From Crotophaga sulcirostris (lineage: Eukaryota; Chordata; Aves; Cuculiformes; Crotophagidae): DNA of 64,000 nucleotides. Position numbers and translations under genes: made by a program. Positions within the stretch are counted from its first letter, which is position 1; each line of letters begins with the position of its first letter. Below, piece after piece: positions 39,401-54,400 of the stretch. The notes beneath the pieces were generated by a model. It was not told the DNA's origin. It ran no database searches and saw nothing but the letters and a program-made list of their open reading frames with translations. Location of the stretch: assembly GCA_013397455.1 (NCBI GenBank), contig VYZB01000096.1, forward strand, positions 195,495 through 259,494, in the 5' to 3' direction.

Positions 39401-42400
39401 AAAGCCAATTTGCTAGTGTGTATTCCTAACTCTCTGAAAGCGGTAAAAAGTTAAACCACTCTTACTTAATCTTAAAGCGTTGGTAATACCCTATATGATT
39501 AAACATCACATAGATGTGTATTTTTTGTATCAAGTTATGAGAAGATTCATGAAACATGGTCGTGTAAATACACAGATAGAAAAGTTAGACTTGGATGTGG
39601 TCAGGGTTGATACAGTTAACACTTCAAAAATAGAATCTCGTCCCCTCAGCCTCCCTTTCTTGTAGCCAACATAAATATTATAAGCCAAGTGTAATGTGAT
39701 CCTATCAGATCAAATCATTAAATAGTTGTACCACAACATTATGCGCAATCCATAAGCAAGTTAAGGAAAGAAGGAAATGTGCTAATTGGGCTGTTTGGTT
39801 GCTCTGACATCTTGGGGTTTTTGCAGGTTCAAAACATAAATAGCTGTGTGATGACTCATCTGAAAAATATATCCATGATCCATATGAATTAGATTGCAAG
39901 AAAGAGGGTATGGTTAAAAGTTATTTCAAAAATTTTAACTTAAAATTCTGTGATGTAATTTTTCTCAGTAAGCCAGAGATGTGAGGGAGAGGTGAGCTTT
40001 TCTGAATATAAAATATATTAGCTGTTGAAGAGGTGTCTACCACCCCAGGTTTAGAAATAAAGCAAGAGCTTCAGCTTGTCATCACTGCTCAAGTATGCCG
40101 TGAAGAGAGTCAAGCTTTCTAAAGAAATTGCACTGTAGTTAGGAGTTCAGGAAGAGTCTTCAGGAGACTTGCATTCCTCAAACAGTGTCAGAAGGTTGTC
40201 AAAGAATAAGAAAGTAAAAAATTGCCCTCCAAGCAGAGTTGATGCTAAACACCCGTTTTAATTTTTCATACGTGAGAATGGTGAAGTCCTATATGACTGA
40301 AATGGTCAAATAACCCAAAGTTAAAAAACAAGAGCCAGCTTGTTTACATATCATATTAATGACTGGAAAATCTCAAATCCTTTATGGTAACTCCTTCTTT
40401 TAGAAGCTGTCTTCTACCCTTCTAACGTGTAAGTGGATCTGTTATCTACAATGTCTTCAAATAACTTTGGCATTCTGTTGTTTTCTCCCAGGCTAGGATT
40501 GTGTTGCTCATCTTATTTTTCTTACTGAAATGGTAATTCTACCTTGTCAGAGATTTTTTCCTCTGTATTCTGTTCTTCTAAATATGGAGTGGAAGGAAAG
40601 GAACTCTATGTTATTGAAGTTGTAGACTTCTATTTAAAATGTATCTTCATGTGTAACTGAATTTAATTTTTCATGCAAAAACCAGTAATAAACAAGTAAT
40701 GCCAAGATGCCATTTTGTAATTTCACTGAGATTATTAAAGATGCCAGGCAGCATGTAGGGTAATACATGATCTATCCTGTATTAAAAAACAGTGCCACTG
40801 AAGCTGTTTGCTTTTTGGTGGTTAGAAGACTTAAGAGTACGATAGCTTTGTATTGCAGCACTTGACATTTGTTCCTCAAATCCTTCTTTCTGTGAACACA
40901 TTGTGTGAACCTGTTGTGTTACGACTCTCACAGATGTAGGATCTTGCAGAAAACAACTAAATGCTCTCTAAGAGATAATTTGTGTTGGGTCAAAAGTTGT
41001 ATGAATTTGCTTCCTCTATGAACTGCGCTTCTAATGCACCTGCAAGAATATTTGCAGTACTTACTTTGGCTGTTTTGCATTTCATTCTTGTAGTTGAATT
41101 GTTCTTCTGGAATGTAATGGGAGTACTAGTGGGGTATTTAAAACCCTAAATTCAGCTAAGATTTTAATGTGTCCAAATTTCAGTTTGTAAGGCTTATATT
41201 CTCTTATGAGCCATGCTTCCTGCTTCTGAATTTCTTAAGGTGAATAAGCCATATAGAAGTTCAAGATAAGCAGGTGCTTATCAGTTCATTTATCTTTTCT
41301 GGGCCCATGTTTTACTATTTTAGAAGTCTGAAATAATATTTTACTTCGAATCAGCTTCAGTTAACTGTATCAGGAAGGACATGGCTCTGACATCTTGGAA
41401 CCATCTGAGGTGGTTTCATGAGTAGGAATGTAAGCTCATAAAATTCAGTAATTTCTCATATTTGTTTTGTTTCTTTTTGAAGTAATGTTTTAGCAGAAAT
41501 GCAGCTAGGTGAAATGTGTTCAATGGAAATAAATAATTAAATGACCAAGGTATTTTTAAGTAGAAGTTGATGAAAGCAAATAATTTTATATTACTGGCTA
41601 GTCTTGTAACTTCTGTAGCTAGATGCATGTACAAGACTGAATTGATGGAAAAATAGAAACAACAGTTTAATTTACTACATATTACCAAGTCATTTTCCCC
41701 ACATTTATTTTCTTTTAGTTTGGTTGACTCAGTTGCTTTCTTTTCCTCTAGCAGGAAGACCACGAAAGCTGTGGTTCCAGTTCAACAAACCGCAGTACCA
41801 CGGAAAGCATGAAATCAGCAGTAAAACCACGACGGGTCCAGCAATCTGCTTCGCCTGACCCTGATTTACCTCCAGGTAATCCATAATTTCAGAAGCTGGA
41901 TTGTATTTGAGTGATAGAAAACATCTAAATTTCATTCAGGTGCCCACGCTATCAATGTTAGACATATCTCTGTCCACCTACAAATCACATAAAGGTGATT
42001 GAAATACTTGAGTATTATAAAATAGAACCAAATTATAATAAAACATGGTTAATCCTTGTATCTTTTCCTTCTATTTTGTTGAATCGTTAAATTTACAGAA
42101 TTTATAGTGCAAGATAAATTATTGTAAAAAAACACTACTACTGTAGGGGTGGTGTGTTAGTTTTCATCCTCTGCTCTGGTTCTCTTGTTTCTCATCACTG
42201 TTTAGTACTGTTCATTAACTGCTTGGTGGTTCACAGAGTTCTTTTCTTGTATGTTCTTAAGACACTTTGTTTTCATATTCTTATAGTAGTTTTAAGGGTA
42301 AGGTTTTCTCTTTGAGAGTAATTGAGACATGTTTTTTATCGAGTCCTGTATCTACTGGTGGAGGTGTTCACCTTTTTTTCCTGAAATGGAATATGGAGAT

Positions 42401-45400
42401 ATTTATACGGTGCTTTTGGCATTTTTAAATTATATATCATTTCTGCTGCCTCGGAGTTTGCAGAGAAATTTGGAGTATTATGTGGTGTTTTGCGCAGAAA
42501 AAAGTAATCAGAGTATTGGAATGAATTGCAGTTTGCCTTCTTGGGGCATGTAATTTTAGATGTTAAAGATAAGACAGTTTTGTTAGGCTTTTTTCTGTCT
42601 TTTGTTAAAAGAAAATTTATACTTGCTTCAAATCAAAAGAGAACATGGAAATTTAGTGTGTGGAATATTATGTACTACAGAGTGTCATCTTGCTTTGGAA
42701 TGGGTACTTGAGAAGCCACATTCTGGAGGCTCTCTTAAAGCTCTGAGATCCAGTAAACTCTGGTGACATGGAAGTGCAGGAGTTTTGGCATCAAGCGTTT
42801 CCTACCATGGACAGCTCTTCAACTCTGATGTTCCTTTGGCATTTTGTTCTTTGGGTCTCACCTGTGAACAACAGGAGTCAAAGACTTGCCAAAGAATTGG
42901 ATGATTGTATTGCCTTCAGTAACAGTTTTAGGGTTTTGGTTCCTCAAATTGGTCTCGTCAGTGTTATCTATGGACCTCCCAGAATGGTATAGCCTAAGTG
43001 AAAGGCTTGAGATCTGCCTATTGTAATGTTGATATCGGATCAATTTAAAACATTCCAAAATATGCATTTCCACAGATACAGATGCAACATGCATATTGAA
43101 AATCGGTTTCCAAGTTGTCTTTTAGAAATGTGTTGTGCCTCTTAATGATTAATGTGTGTGAATTGTGCATATTTGCAGTAGCATAGCAAATGATCAGATC
43201 CAGTGCCTTCTGATATTACTACTTGATATATTCTGCAGATGTACTTTGCTTCTGTGAAACTGTAGGGCACTATCTCTTCCTTCTTTATCACATTCCTCTT
43301 TCAACTGCATAGAGAATGTTGGTAGTGAAATCTAATGATTTAGAGAGCATTAGAGGAATCTTACCGTATTGAATGGCCTGTGAGTTACTTTCCATGTGGC
43401 AAAGTTCTCTAAATATATTTGATTTCAACTTTGTTTTTCAATTCATAAAGTAACACTGTTTAACTTAGAGGTCCTATGTAGTAAACAGCCTCCATGAGTA
43501 GGAGAGGCCTTGTTATAGGAAGATTTTATTCTTTGTGGTATAGGATATGGCTTTGCTAAGGTTTACTTTGCGCATCCTGGATTTTAGTAAGATGTTGAGT
43601 AATCTGCTTAGATTCAGTTTAGTTTTTGCAGCATATAGGTATCGTATTCCTGTGGTAATCAGTTGAAAGATTTATTTGTCCTTCAGCTCTCCTGTGTGCT
43701 CAAATGGAACTAGGCAGAGCTTAGGTAAAAGTGTAGCTTTGGTAATAATAGAGCACTGCTAAATTTAATATGTTTAGATATGACCAGTTTGATATCAATT
43801 CTATTGTGACAGTAAACCACTCTGAACTGTATTACTACAATATTTTGGAGGGTTGGATCCGAAATTGTATTTGTGGCTCTTGCTGTACGGTGCAGCCTGC
43901 TGGGCCCTGGAGAATGTGGAAAAATCATACCTGTGGATTTTGTGTGGTATCTCAACAGAGTTTAGCCCTACAGATTTTGTAGCATTGTTAGTCACTTCAT
44001 CATAGAATACATGAATTTTATTGGCAAAGGGGGTTGTAGTTTTATCTTTAAAAATTACAGGAATAAGAAGCAACCTCCACCTGTTTTCTCCCACTTGTGT
44101 TTAAAACAACCTCCTTTTTAGAAACATTGTAATACATGTGAACTTACTGATGTTTTTATTACTTTGTTTTGAATAGTAAGAACTAAAATTTAAGATCAAA
44201 TTCAGAAAGGACTGATCCTTACTTAAGGGTATCTTATTCTAGTGCTCCCTTTTTTGTGCACTCATGCAAAGACACACAGGTGAAAGCATTGTTGCTCTTT
44301 CCTGAATACTGCTGGAAACTTTGAGTAGTATTTTGGGTTTGTCTTTTTGTTTTCTGCTATGATGCTGGATTTGTAATGTTTGTCATTGACAGCAGGTAAA
44401 TGTAGATTAGGTAGACTTTGAAAGACCCTGGAAAACAAAATACTGAAAAATTTTGGACCACTGAAGGGAAAGCTTCACTTTTTTCATTTATGTTAGTAGT
44501 TGCTTTAAAATCATAATTAAATTGCTGATAATGATTTTATAGTTGCTAGTTATACAGCATGCAAAATATTTATTTGCTGGACTTCAGAAAAGCAACTAAA
44601 TGCTTTTTTGCTGGCTTCTGTTCATACACAGGTCAGTTTACATGACTCCAGTGATGCATGTGGGACTCTTATGCTCCTTAATTACTGAAATAATAGATCT
44701 GGTTTTCTAAGTTCATATAACCTAAATATGTGTTATTGTTTTATGAAGTCAGTGAGAAAATTCTTAAATTATTCCGTGTCATTTTTGGTTGTCTGAAATT
44801 GATGTGCTAAAAAGGTAAATTGAGATTATGTTAGAAATCTGACAGTAGTAAGATGTCAAAATTTATTGCAAATTCCAGAAAAGTATTCTTGAAACCGGTG
44901 TTTTTAAACCAGTGTCATTAATTGGCTTTTTTCACCGTAATTACTAAACTGGAACTCTATAGCATGTATTAAATGTATTTTTAGACAGAATGAGTAATAA
45001 ATCTTAAAACAAAAATTTTAATGCTTGTTTTTTCCAGCATTGAGTTAGCTTCATAGTTACATTCACTATCCATAAGACCTGAAAATGGGTAGTATTTAAT
45101 TTCTTTACCATAATGGTAAAATAAGTGTTTACTGCATACTGGGAATTCGGAGAGGAGATCACTTTTCCAATCATATTACGTCTGAAAAAATTTAAATGGA
45201 TTTCTTCTGAACAGACTTCATTGCAGGTGGTTACTCTTTGGGTTGTTGACAGAAACTTATTGTTATGCCTCACAAGGGTCTTAGTGAGCACGATGTGGAT
45301 ATATTGGCTTTTAGAATGAAAAAAAATACTAGTATTAAAGTTTAGTTAACTCTCAAAAAAAACAGGTGAGCGGGCAAATGGGCATAATATATGCATAATT

Positions 45401-48400
45401 GAAAAGTAACCTAGCAACTGATGTTTGCTTTTCCAAAACTATTTCTAAACATCTTTCAAATAAAAATGTCAGTAATTAAAACTTCATCTACAATAAGTCT
45501 GTTTCCTTAATTTGTCTGAACTTAATCTCTTACGCTATATTCCTAGTATTTACAGATTTTTTTCATAGTTGATGACATTTCCTTATGCTGATTGACTTAA
45601 AACTCTTAATATTCAATGCAATTAAGTCCTATGATATTTTTCATAAATAAAGGATAAAGATGCTTAGTTTGTTTTAATATCTAAAAAAGGAAAAAGTTGG
45701 AAATAATGGTTTTAGTAATAGATGAATTAGATGTTGTGCCTTCCCTGTGTCTTCTAAGAATTTGTTTTACTTTCTAGGTTATGTTCAGAGTTTGATTAGG
45801 CGTGTTGTAAACAATGTCAATATTGTGATCAACAATCTCATATTAAAATATGTGGAGGATGATATTGTTCTCTCAGTCAATATCACTTCTGCAGAATGCT
45901 ACACAGTGGACGAGTTCTGGGATCGAGCATTTATGGACATATCTGGTGAGTAGAGACTTTTTGGTTTTAAATATCACAATGGAGGCACTCTTAAATTCAT
46001 TTAGTAAGTTAGAAGTTTAATAAATGGCTCTGTGTCAGAAGAAAGATACTTTCTGCCAGTTCATTTCTTACCTGCTTTTTCCCTTGCCCTTCATTTTGAA
46101 GAGCCAATTACAATAATACGGACTGATTCTTAACGCTTTCTTGTATGATCACAGATAATGATACAATATATTTTGTAGTCCTCTCTGCTCATACTTACCA
46201 TCCTTCTGTGATTGCATTTTCTTTTGTGTTTGCTACTGGCAGTGAATGCTTAGGCAGTCTGTTACTATTTTTGTGAATGAGCAGTAGCATCTAAAGGTGT
46301 TCCATTGCAGTTGTTTGTGACAATATTAAAACTCTAAACAGGCTGACAAGAGGGGCAGGAAAACCTGCTGCACTGTAGAACGCATAGTGTGGCAATTGAA
46401 AGACATGCTTTGTTTTACTTCACATGTTTCAGGAAGAAACCCCAACTTTTGATCTTTATCTTGGTCTTTAGTATCTGAATGTCTCAGTTTCTGAATTACC
46501 TGTGTTCACTTGTAAGTCTTATTTTTGTACCGAAAATTGGTGGATATGGAATTTTAAGAACATTTTGAGATCACAGAATGTTTCTACTAGAATTGGAAAC
46601 TTAGTTAATGGTTTCCTGACCACTGGACTCATTTCTTTCAGGTTAAAATTCTTACAAAAGAATACAAAAAAACTTCAAAATATGTTTCATGTTAAGTTCC
46701 CTGTAATGGCTCTTGCTTGCTTTGGAAGATTGAAAAGAAAATTTTGTGAAAATATACTGGTTTCTTTCTGAGAGAATAATAAAAATAATACATACATTGT
46801 TTTTACGCTTGCTCATGAAGCAGTAGTCTTTTTAAAAAATAAATCTCAGGTACAGTGAAAGGGTGAAAAATTGAATTCAGTGAAACTAAATTGTCTTTAC
46901 TTTCTAAGTATTCAGCTGGCAAGTGATTATCTTTAGTCACATAAGCAAGTATTTGCAGTTGATTTAAATACTGACTACACAACTATCTTGTATTGTTTTA
47001 TTCTAGATAAGAACATGTATCTAACTTATTTTTCTTATGCAATCTGTTTTTTTAACTTATATACTTCTTTCAAAAGCCACAGATTTGGTACTGAGAAAGA
47101 TGATCAACTTCTCTGACTGCACAGTATGTCTTGATAAGAGAAATGCTAGTGGTAAAATTGAGTTTTACCAGGAACCTCTGCTGTATAAATGTTCCTTCAG
47201 GACACGTCTGCATTTTACTTATGACAATCTCAACTCCAAAATGCCATCTATTATTAAAGTGAGTATCCAAAATATCTTTTTTCTTATTCACTTGTGAACT
47301 TTTGAGGTTTTTCTAAAAATACTTTGAAGTCTAAAGTGAAGTATAATGCTAATGCTATTGCGTTTTGCTACAGGTATTTTGGTTGTTCTGTTCATATGAT
47401 GCAACTAGTCTATGTAACTGTGTGTAAGTAAGGAAGTAATGCTCTCTAATCTTTCTTGTTTTTCCTGAAACTAAAAAAAACAACAACAAAATAATTAAGA
47501 AAAGAAATTATTTGTGGGCATTTTAAAGAAAAAAAAATGTGTGCTTTAAGGTGCCTGCACTAAGGTGAAAAGGTTTTTTTACTTATATTGTTTAAAAAGT
47601 AGCTCAAACTCTCATAAATAACAAGAAACTTGAGTGTATTAACACTACATAGTAAGCCATGTGAAAGGGATTAGCAAGCTAAGCTCAGTTCCTAGTGAGC
47701 AAGGGTGTGATACTACTCATGGACATCTGACACTAGGTGACATGTTTACATTTTGTAGTGCAGAAGCAAAATGCTGAGTTAGTAGAGAGACTAAACTACC
47801 TTTCACTAAGGCTTTTTTCTGTTCTGAGTAGTCATACACGTAAGGTTCATGACTTCGGGCAAATCTGGAGATTTTGTGGATATGATAGTATCCACAATAA
47901 TATGAGTATTTATCCAGATAAGAAAGGTCACAACGTTGGGTACTTGGCACACAAATGTCTGGTATGTATGTTTGCAGAAATTTCATTCTTTTGTATGCAG
48001 ATCTTAATTTAATAACTAAATACACAAAGATTAATTCTGCATATTAGAAATTTTTTTTCCTTTTTTTGGGTGGGGGATTTCAGAGAGTAACAATACTGGG
48101 AATTTGCTTCTTTTGAGTTTTATAAACAAGTTATATATGCAGTGATACTAGGACTTATAACCATGTGCCTTATGGCTTCAGAAAGTATGTCCAGCGGTAT
48201 TAAGGAATCATCATATGACTGCCTATAGTTTACTAGTTATCTTGACGTTCCCTGGTGACAGTATGGTTATGGCATATAGACAGTAAATCTTAATGTTAAA
48301 AAGCCTAGTTTTTAAATTAGCCAAAATACTTGTGTAAGTTTTGGAAGTCATCTGTACCTGGCTGAAGTCCTGTGTGTCAGTTTTGCAGAGCCAAATTTAT

Positions 48401-51400
48401 AGTGAAATTTGTAGTCTATGACAGCACACTTTAATGGAAATGCTGATATGGTCTTCCATATAGTTTAAAATGATGCTGCTGTTGTAAAAATGATGATGAT
48501 TATTATATTATTACTTACAATTTTTAGTGGATACTGAACTAAAACAAAACACCTACTAGAATGCACTGAGGTGATAATATTATAATTAAATCTATATTAA
48601 ACTTTACTTGTTATCTTTGGCTGTTATTTATTGCCCCTGCCCTTGGCACTTCTCAGTTTCTTCGAAGATGCCTTTTATAATTTTTTTTCTAAATGCTCTG
48701 TGAGTCATCAAGATGCAGTTTTTTAAGACTGTCTTGAAAATATGACCCTTTTGAATAGGAATACCGGTGTTTCCTTACAACTGAAGTAAAAGGGACTGTT
48801 ATCAGTAAATATAACTCAAGGACACTTAAAACTTTTTAAAGTCTCCACTGCAAATGAAGCTTAAGTGTCTCTGAAGGGTTGATTACCAAATGCCAGCAGC
48901 TTGTTTTCTGGTGGTTTGTTTCCCAGCTGGAGACAAAAGCTGTCAGCACTTTATCTTTCTCTCCAAATCTGTTAATATTTTTATAATTAAATCTTTCATA
49001 CTATGTGTTGCTCACTTGGTAAAGGATATCTTTTTCAGTCTGAATTGGAAGCTTCCATGACTTCCACATTTGCAATAGCATACACTCTTTGGTTTCTTTG
49101 TAGGGACTAGAGTATTTTTATAATCTGTATGATTTTGACTACTATGTCTATTGCCAAGTGTTGGCCAAACTAATCTTAATGGATTAAATGAAATTTAGGC
49201 TTCTCAAAGGATGGTAGTTGTCAAGTACTTGAATGTGTATTTGTATGCTTATAAACTGGGAACATTAATTCTTAAACTGAAAATATGAACTTAAAATAGT
49301 ATACATGGGAGGAGGTGTTAAAACACAGGTAAAATGATTAGTTTTAAACTTTTTGTTGCTTTTCTTGTTAAAACCATCATGCGATGAGGCAGCCATGACT
49401 TGCACTGGGGTTGTCAGTCCTGCCCACCTCTGTTTGCAGCAGCACTGACGTTTCCAGAAAGCCCGATTTTCTGCACTTTGGTTGAAATAAAACCTTTTAC
49501 CCCCACTGCAACTTGTCAACTTGCAACAATGTTGGGAGCGGGAAAGAATCAAAATGAAGGACCTTTGTTCTCCTTACGGAGATTTTTATTAAATTCTATA
49601 ATGAAAACAATTTCAGTCAGTTGCATTTATGTGACTTATGTGTTAGAAACTTCTTCAGCAGCAACTGTAAAAAAAAAAAATTATGCAGAATACACTGCAT
49701 TTGACTTTTCAACCTGAAGAACTCTTGTGCAGCAACCAAAAGTGTGATGTATTTGATAGTCCTTTCTTGCAGCTGTTTGCCTTATGTTGCATTGTAGCTT
49801 TTGTTTTTAGGAATTATAACACACATAGAAAATGAATATGGAGTTGCATGATGTAGAAGTTAGCTTTAATGATGACAGAGCTTTGTTATTATTTGCTTTT
49901 GTTCTCTTTCATGTTAGATTCACACGTTAGTTGAAAGTTTGAAACTTTCAATATCTGATCAGCAACTTCCTATGTTTATACGTATAATGCAACTTGGGAT
50001 TGCTCTTTATTATGGAGAAATAGGCAACTTCAAAGAAGGAGAAAATGAAGATTTGACTTCCCACACTAAAGATGGAAATATTACAGGTAAATACAATATT
50101 GACTGGTCAAAAATGAGTGTTAAAAACATTAATTTATTGAATTTTCACAAGTATAAACGGCTAAGGCTGCAAAAAAATACTGCGAAGTATCTCAGCAGTC
50201 TGCAATTTGTTAGAGGCATTTCATTGTGCTGGGTAAGTATGCAGTGCTCTAATATCTTTTTAGAATCACATAATTTAGGTTGGAAAAGGCCTTTAAGATC
50301 ATAAAGTCCAATTGTAAACTGGAGGCTGCTAACTTCACCACTAAACCATGGCCCTTAGCACATTGATGCGTCTTTTAAATATCTCCAGGGATGGTGACTT
50401 AGCCACTTCCCTGGGCAGTCTGTTTAAATTTTGACAAACATTTTGGTGGAGAAATTTTTCCTAATATCAAATCTAAACCTTCCCTGGTGCAACTTGAGAC
50501 CATTTCGTAGAATCATAGAATCATCTGGTTGGAAAAGACCTTTGAGATCATAAATTCCAACTGTACCTGTCCTCTGCTAAACCGTGTCCCCCAGAAACTC
50601 ATCTACCCATCTTCTAAACATGTCCAGGGGTGGTGACTCAATCACCTCCCTGGGCAGCCTGTTCCAGTGCCTGACCACCCTTTCAGTGAAGAATTTCTTC
50701 CTAATATCCAGCCTAAACCTGCCCTGGTGCAACTTATGGACATTTCCTCTTGTCCTATCACTTAACACTTTGGAGAAGAGAGCAGCACCCGCCTTGCTAC
50801 AACCTCCTATTAGGTACTTGAAGAGAGCAATAAAGTTTCCCCTGAGCCTCCGCTTCTCCAGGCTAAACAACCCCAGCTCCCTCAGTTGCTCCTAGTAGGG
50901 CTTGTATTCCAGCCGCTTCACCATCTTCATTGCTCTCCTCTGGACACACTCCAGTATCTTGACATCTTTCTCAAACTGAGGGGCCCAGAACTGCACACAG
51001 TACTCAAGGTGTGGCCTAACCAGTGCTGAGTATAAGGGCATGATAACTTCGTTGGTCTGGCCACACTATTCCTGATGCAGGCCAGGATACCATTGGCCTT
51101 CTTGGCCACTTGGGAAATACATTGAAAGAACAGAGAAGTCATAGGGATGAACATGGGACCTCTGGGACTGGTAGGCAGTGAGTTTCAGATGGAGATGTCT
51201 AAGGACTGGAGACAAAGATTAGCTGGGTCCCAGCGCAAGAAGACTGGGATTAGTATCTCTAACTGTGGAAGATGATTGAAGTTGGATAGGCTTCCTGTGC
51301 GGGTTCTGTTTGGCTTTTTTTGGTTAGGGTTTGAGATGGGTGGTGAAACAGAAAGATAGTTTAAGTGAAGATTAATGTTAAAACAAAAGGTATCTGCCTA

Positions 51401-54400
51401 CAAGTACTCAGTCTTGTCTGCATCTGCAATGTCATTTAAGCTTCTTATGTACAAATAAGAGTAAAACTTTTGGCAATGCATCTTTTGTCACCCTGGTCTG
51501 TATTGTGTGTCCCCAGGAAGGCTGAATTGCAATTGCTGTCAGTAAATCTCATTTGCCTTCTTTTGAACAAATGAGTGTGACATTCTCATAAAGCAGAAAG
51601 AAATTATATCATCTAACTTCATACTGATTTACCCAAGAGTTGTCAAGAAGGCTCAGAAATTAGACTAAGGCTGCAGTAACAAGGAGGAAATCTATAATTT
51701 CTTATGCAATTTTTGTTCAATTATGCTGTGCTCAAACATTGTTTTATTTAATTATATGATCATATCTATTTGACAGAGCTATCTCCTTCAGAACACAAAA
51801 CAGATGGCAGTTTGTGTGTGGCCAAGCCAGAGCTGTAGGAACAGTTCTGGAAATCCATTTCTATCTTCATTGCTAAGTACTTTGCCACACACAGGCTAGG
51901 CTAAAAGTTTTATCGACTGTTTTCCTTCTTACCAATTATGCTTGTTTCCCGCATATATTTTATATATATGTAGGCAAATGGACACAACTATGCACATACA
52001 CATACACAAGTTTTTTAAATATCTAATGATATTTTCTCTCATTTGCTGCAGTTAAGCAGGAGTACCAAATTGACATTAACCATGTTAGCCATATCATCAG
52101 TTTGTGAGGTTTTTTCCTTCTGACTTCATATTATATCTCTGGCTGTGAAAGAAAAAAATGTCACTTTTTTAGCACTTCATGGTGTAGTTGTCATCCAGAT
52201 TTCCAACCACAGATTTGCACTCTTCTGAAGAAACTTCGAACATGCTAACATTTTTAGAAAAAAATGTGTAATCAAATACAATAATAAGTGTATATTATCT
52301 GCTGAGCTGTGTTATAGCTATATTATGTATAAACCACCAGCAGTAATGTTTTGTGAAATCCAAGACTTAATTCCACTGGAATTGTGCCTAAATGATTTAC
52401 AGTTTAATAATGTACGGACCTCCTTTTTATATTATATTTTTCTAAGTCTTTGAAAGGATTCTGAAGATTGATTAAACAGTTTAACCAATTATTTATTAGT
52501 AAACAGTCCCCAGCCTTTCAGTTTAAAACACTTATTCTGTTCAGTTATCCCTAATTCTTAGTCTTTTGGATGGAACTTACTTTTTTTTGTGTTGTTTTTG
52601 ACATAGTAAAATTGGTCACCTATCCATGTCTAAGAATATTCCAGCAGCAGTTAGTTCTTGTATGCCCAGGGATAAGACTAAAACTCTTGAATTTGGGCAG
52701 TAGAGTAGCCTGTGTCAGGAAAATATATTTTGCTGCCTGAGTAAAATCTGCTCAAATTCTGTCAAGCTTGAAACCATTTGAAATAGAATTAAATTACAGT
52801 TTGGAAATATAGGTAGAAATTTGGTTTGGTATGTAAGTTCCTAGTACTGCATGCTTACTGTACTGTACTCTGCTCAGGGCTGGACAGGGCTTCTGCTTCT
52901 GAGAGGTTGAGGACTGCCTGAATTGCAGGCTTGGATGTCTGACTGTATTGGTAGTGTGAAGGAGGAAATAGATGGATTTCAGTGCAAATGGATACTAAAG
53001 TGAGAAGGGTTTGGACAAGAGCCTGTGCAGAACCAGCAGTTGTAGTCGTGTGGGGCTGGGACTTGAGAATAAGCTTTTAGTTTGTAGTGGAAAAATTTTG
53101 GCTAATGTAACCACAAATGAAAATGGTCTAGGCATGAAGGAAGATGAACCAGGATGCAAAGAAGAGCTGGAATTTAGTTGGAGTTGCTGAGGTTGGTGAT
53201 CTAAGTCTGAGATTCTAGAGCTGGTTAAATAATGAATGATCTGAGAGGTTTCAAGAACAGAAAAAAATCAAGCAGAGGAAATCTAGCACTTTGCTCTGCA
53301 AAAAAATGCAAACAGTGGACTAAAAATGAAAGATTGCATGGCTGAGGGAAGTGAGCAGACAGCTGGAATGTATCTGCATGATCATCTTAGGAGCAAAAAA
53401 GTATGAGCTAGGGAGCTTCTGAAAGTGGTTTTAATGGTTCCTGGTGCTACCTTCTCTGCATGATTGTCTTGAGACTTTCTTTGTATTATGAAGGTTTGCT
53501 TTTTTCTTTCATGAAACTAAATCCACGGCAGATGCTATTCCAGCATATGAAGCATGTTTCCCAGGTGTAAAATGACAATAAGAGTACCTTTCCATCCCAA
53601 AGGAATACTGTTAAATTTTCTAGTATTTGTGAAGCTCACTGACCCTGTCATGATCTTTACTCTCTAAAAGCTAAATCAAAATTAAGGCCTTTGTGAATGC
53701 AAACAGTTAACACTTTTCCAACACTAAACACACAATGTTGCACAGAACCTATAAAACTCAGTTTTAATGGGCTGAAGTGCTTCTTATTGAAAATTGGGTG
53801 GCAAGAACAGTAGCATGGAGATTTTTGGGGGATACCAATGGAACAAGAAGTACATAGAAAGAGTTTAATATATTACCAGCTTTGGGCTGAATATTAGGTG
53901 ACTGAGAAAACCAGATGCAAATAACTTGTGACAGCAAGAAGTTCTAGATGAGCAGTAGTTGCTGTTATAATTGATTCTGCAATGTCCTATTAGGATAAAA
54001 GTTGGAGACCTGAAATAGATTTCATTATCCATACTTGTCTGAGAAAAAGCAGCTGTGCACTGTAGTAGAGAGTTAGGGTAGAGGAGGGTTCTTCTTAAAC
54101 AGTGGAGAAAATGATCCCTAGCTTGACTGAAAAGATGTCAGGATGAAACACTGGGTGTGCCAAATTACTTCCCTGTGTATTTTTATTGTCCCTACACTTC
54201 TTATCTGTCTTCTCTTGAGGGTTAAGAAAATGGAGATCATATAAATGATCTTTGTACCAGGGTATGTAATATTGTTTCAGTTCTTCATTATTTCATGTGT
54301 TTTGTGGGGTAAATGACCTGTGCAGCAAACACTACAGTTTTTCTTTTTTTTTACCCTTCCGTCCCTGTCAACTTTGGTATCCCCCCAAGGAACAGTAGGT

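Noticed and set aside
50577..50870. 97-codon minus-strand frame as a gene
   Set aside because: It is the CR1 ORF2 C-terminus inside the antisense CR1 in intron 7.
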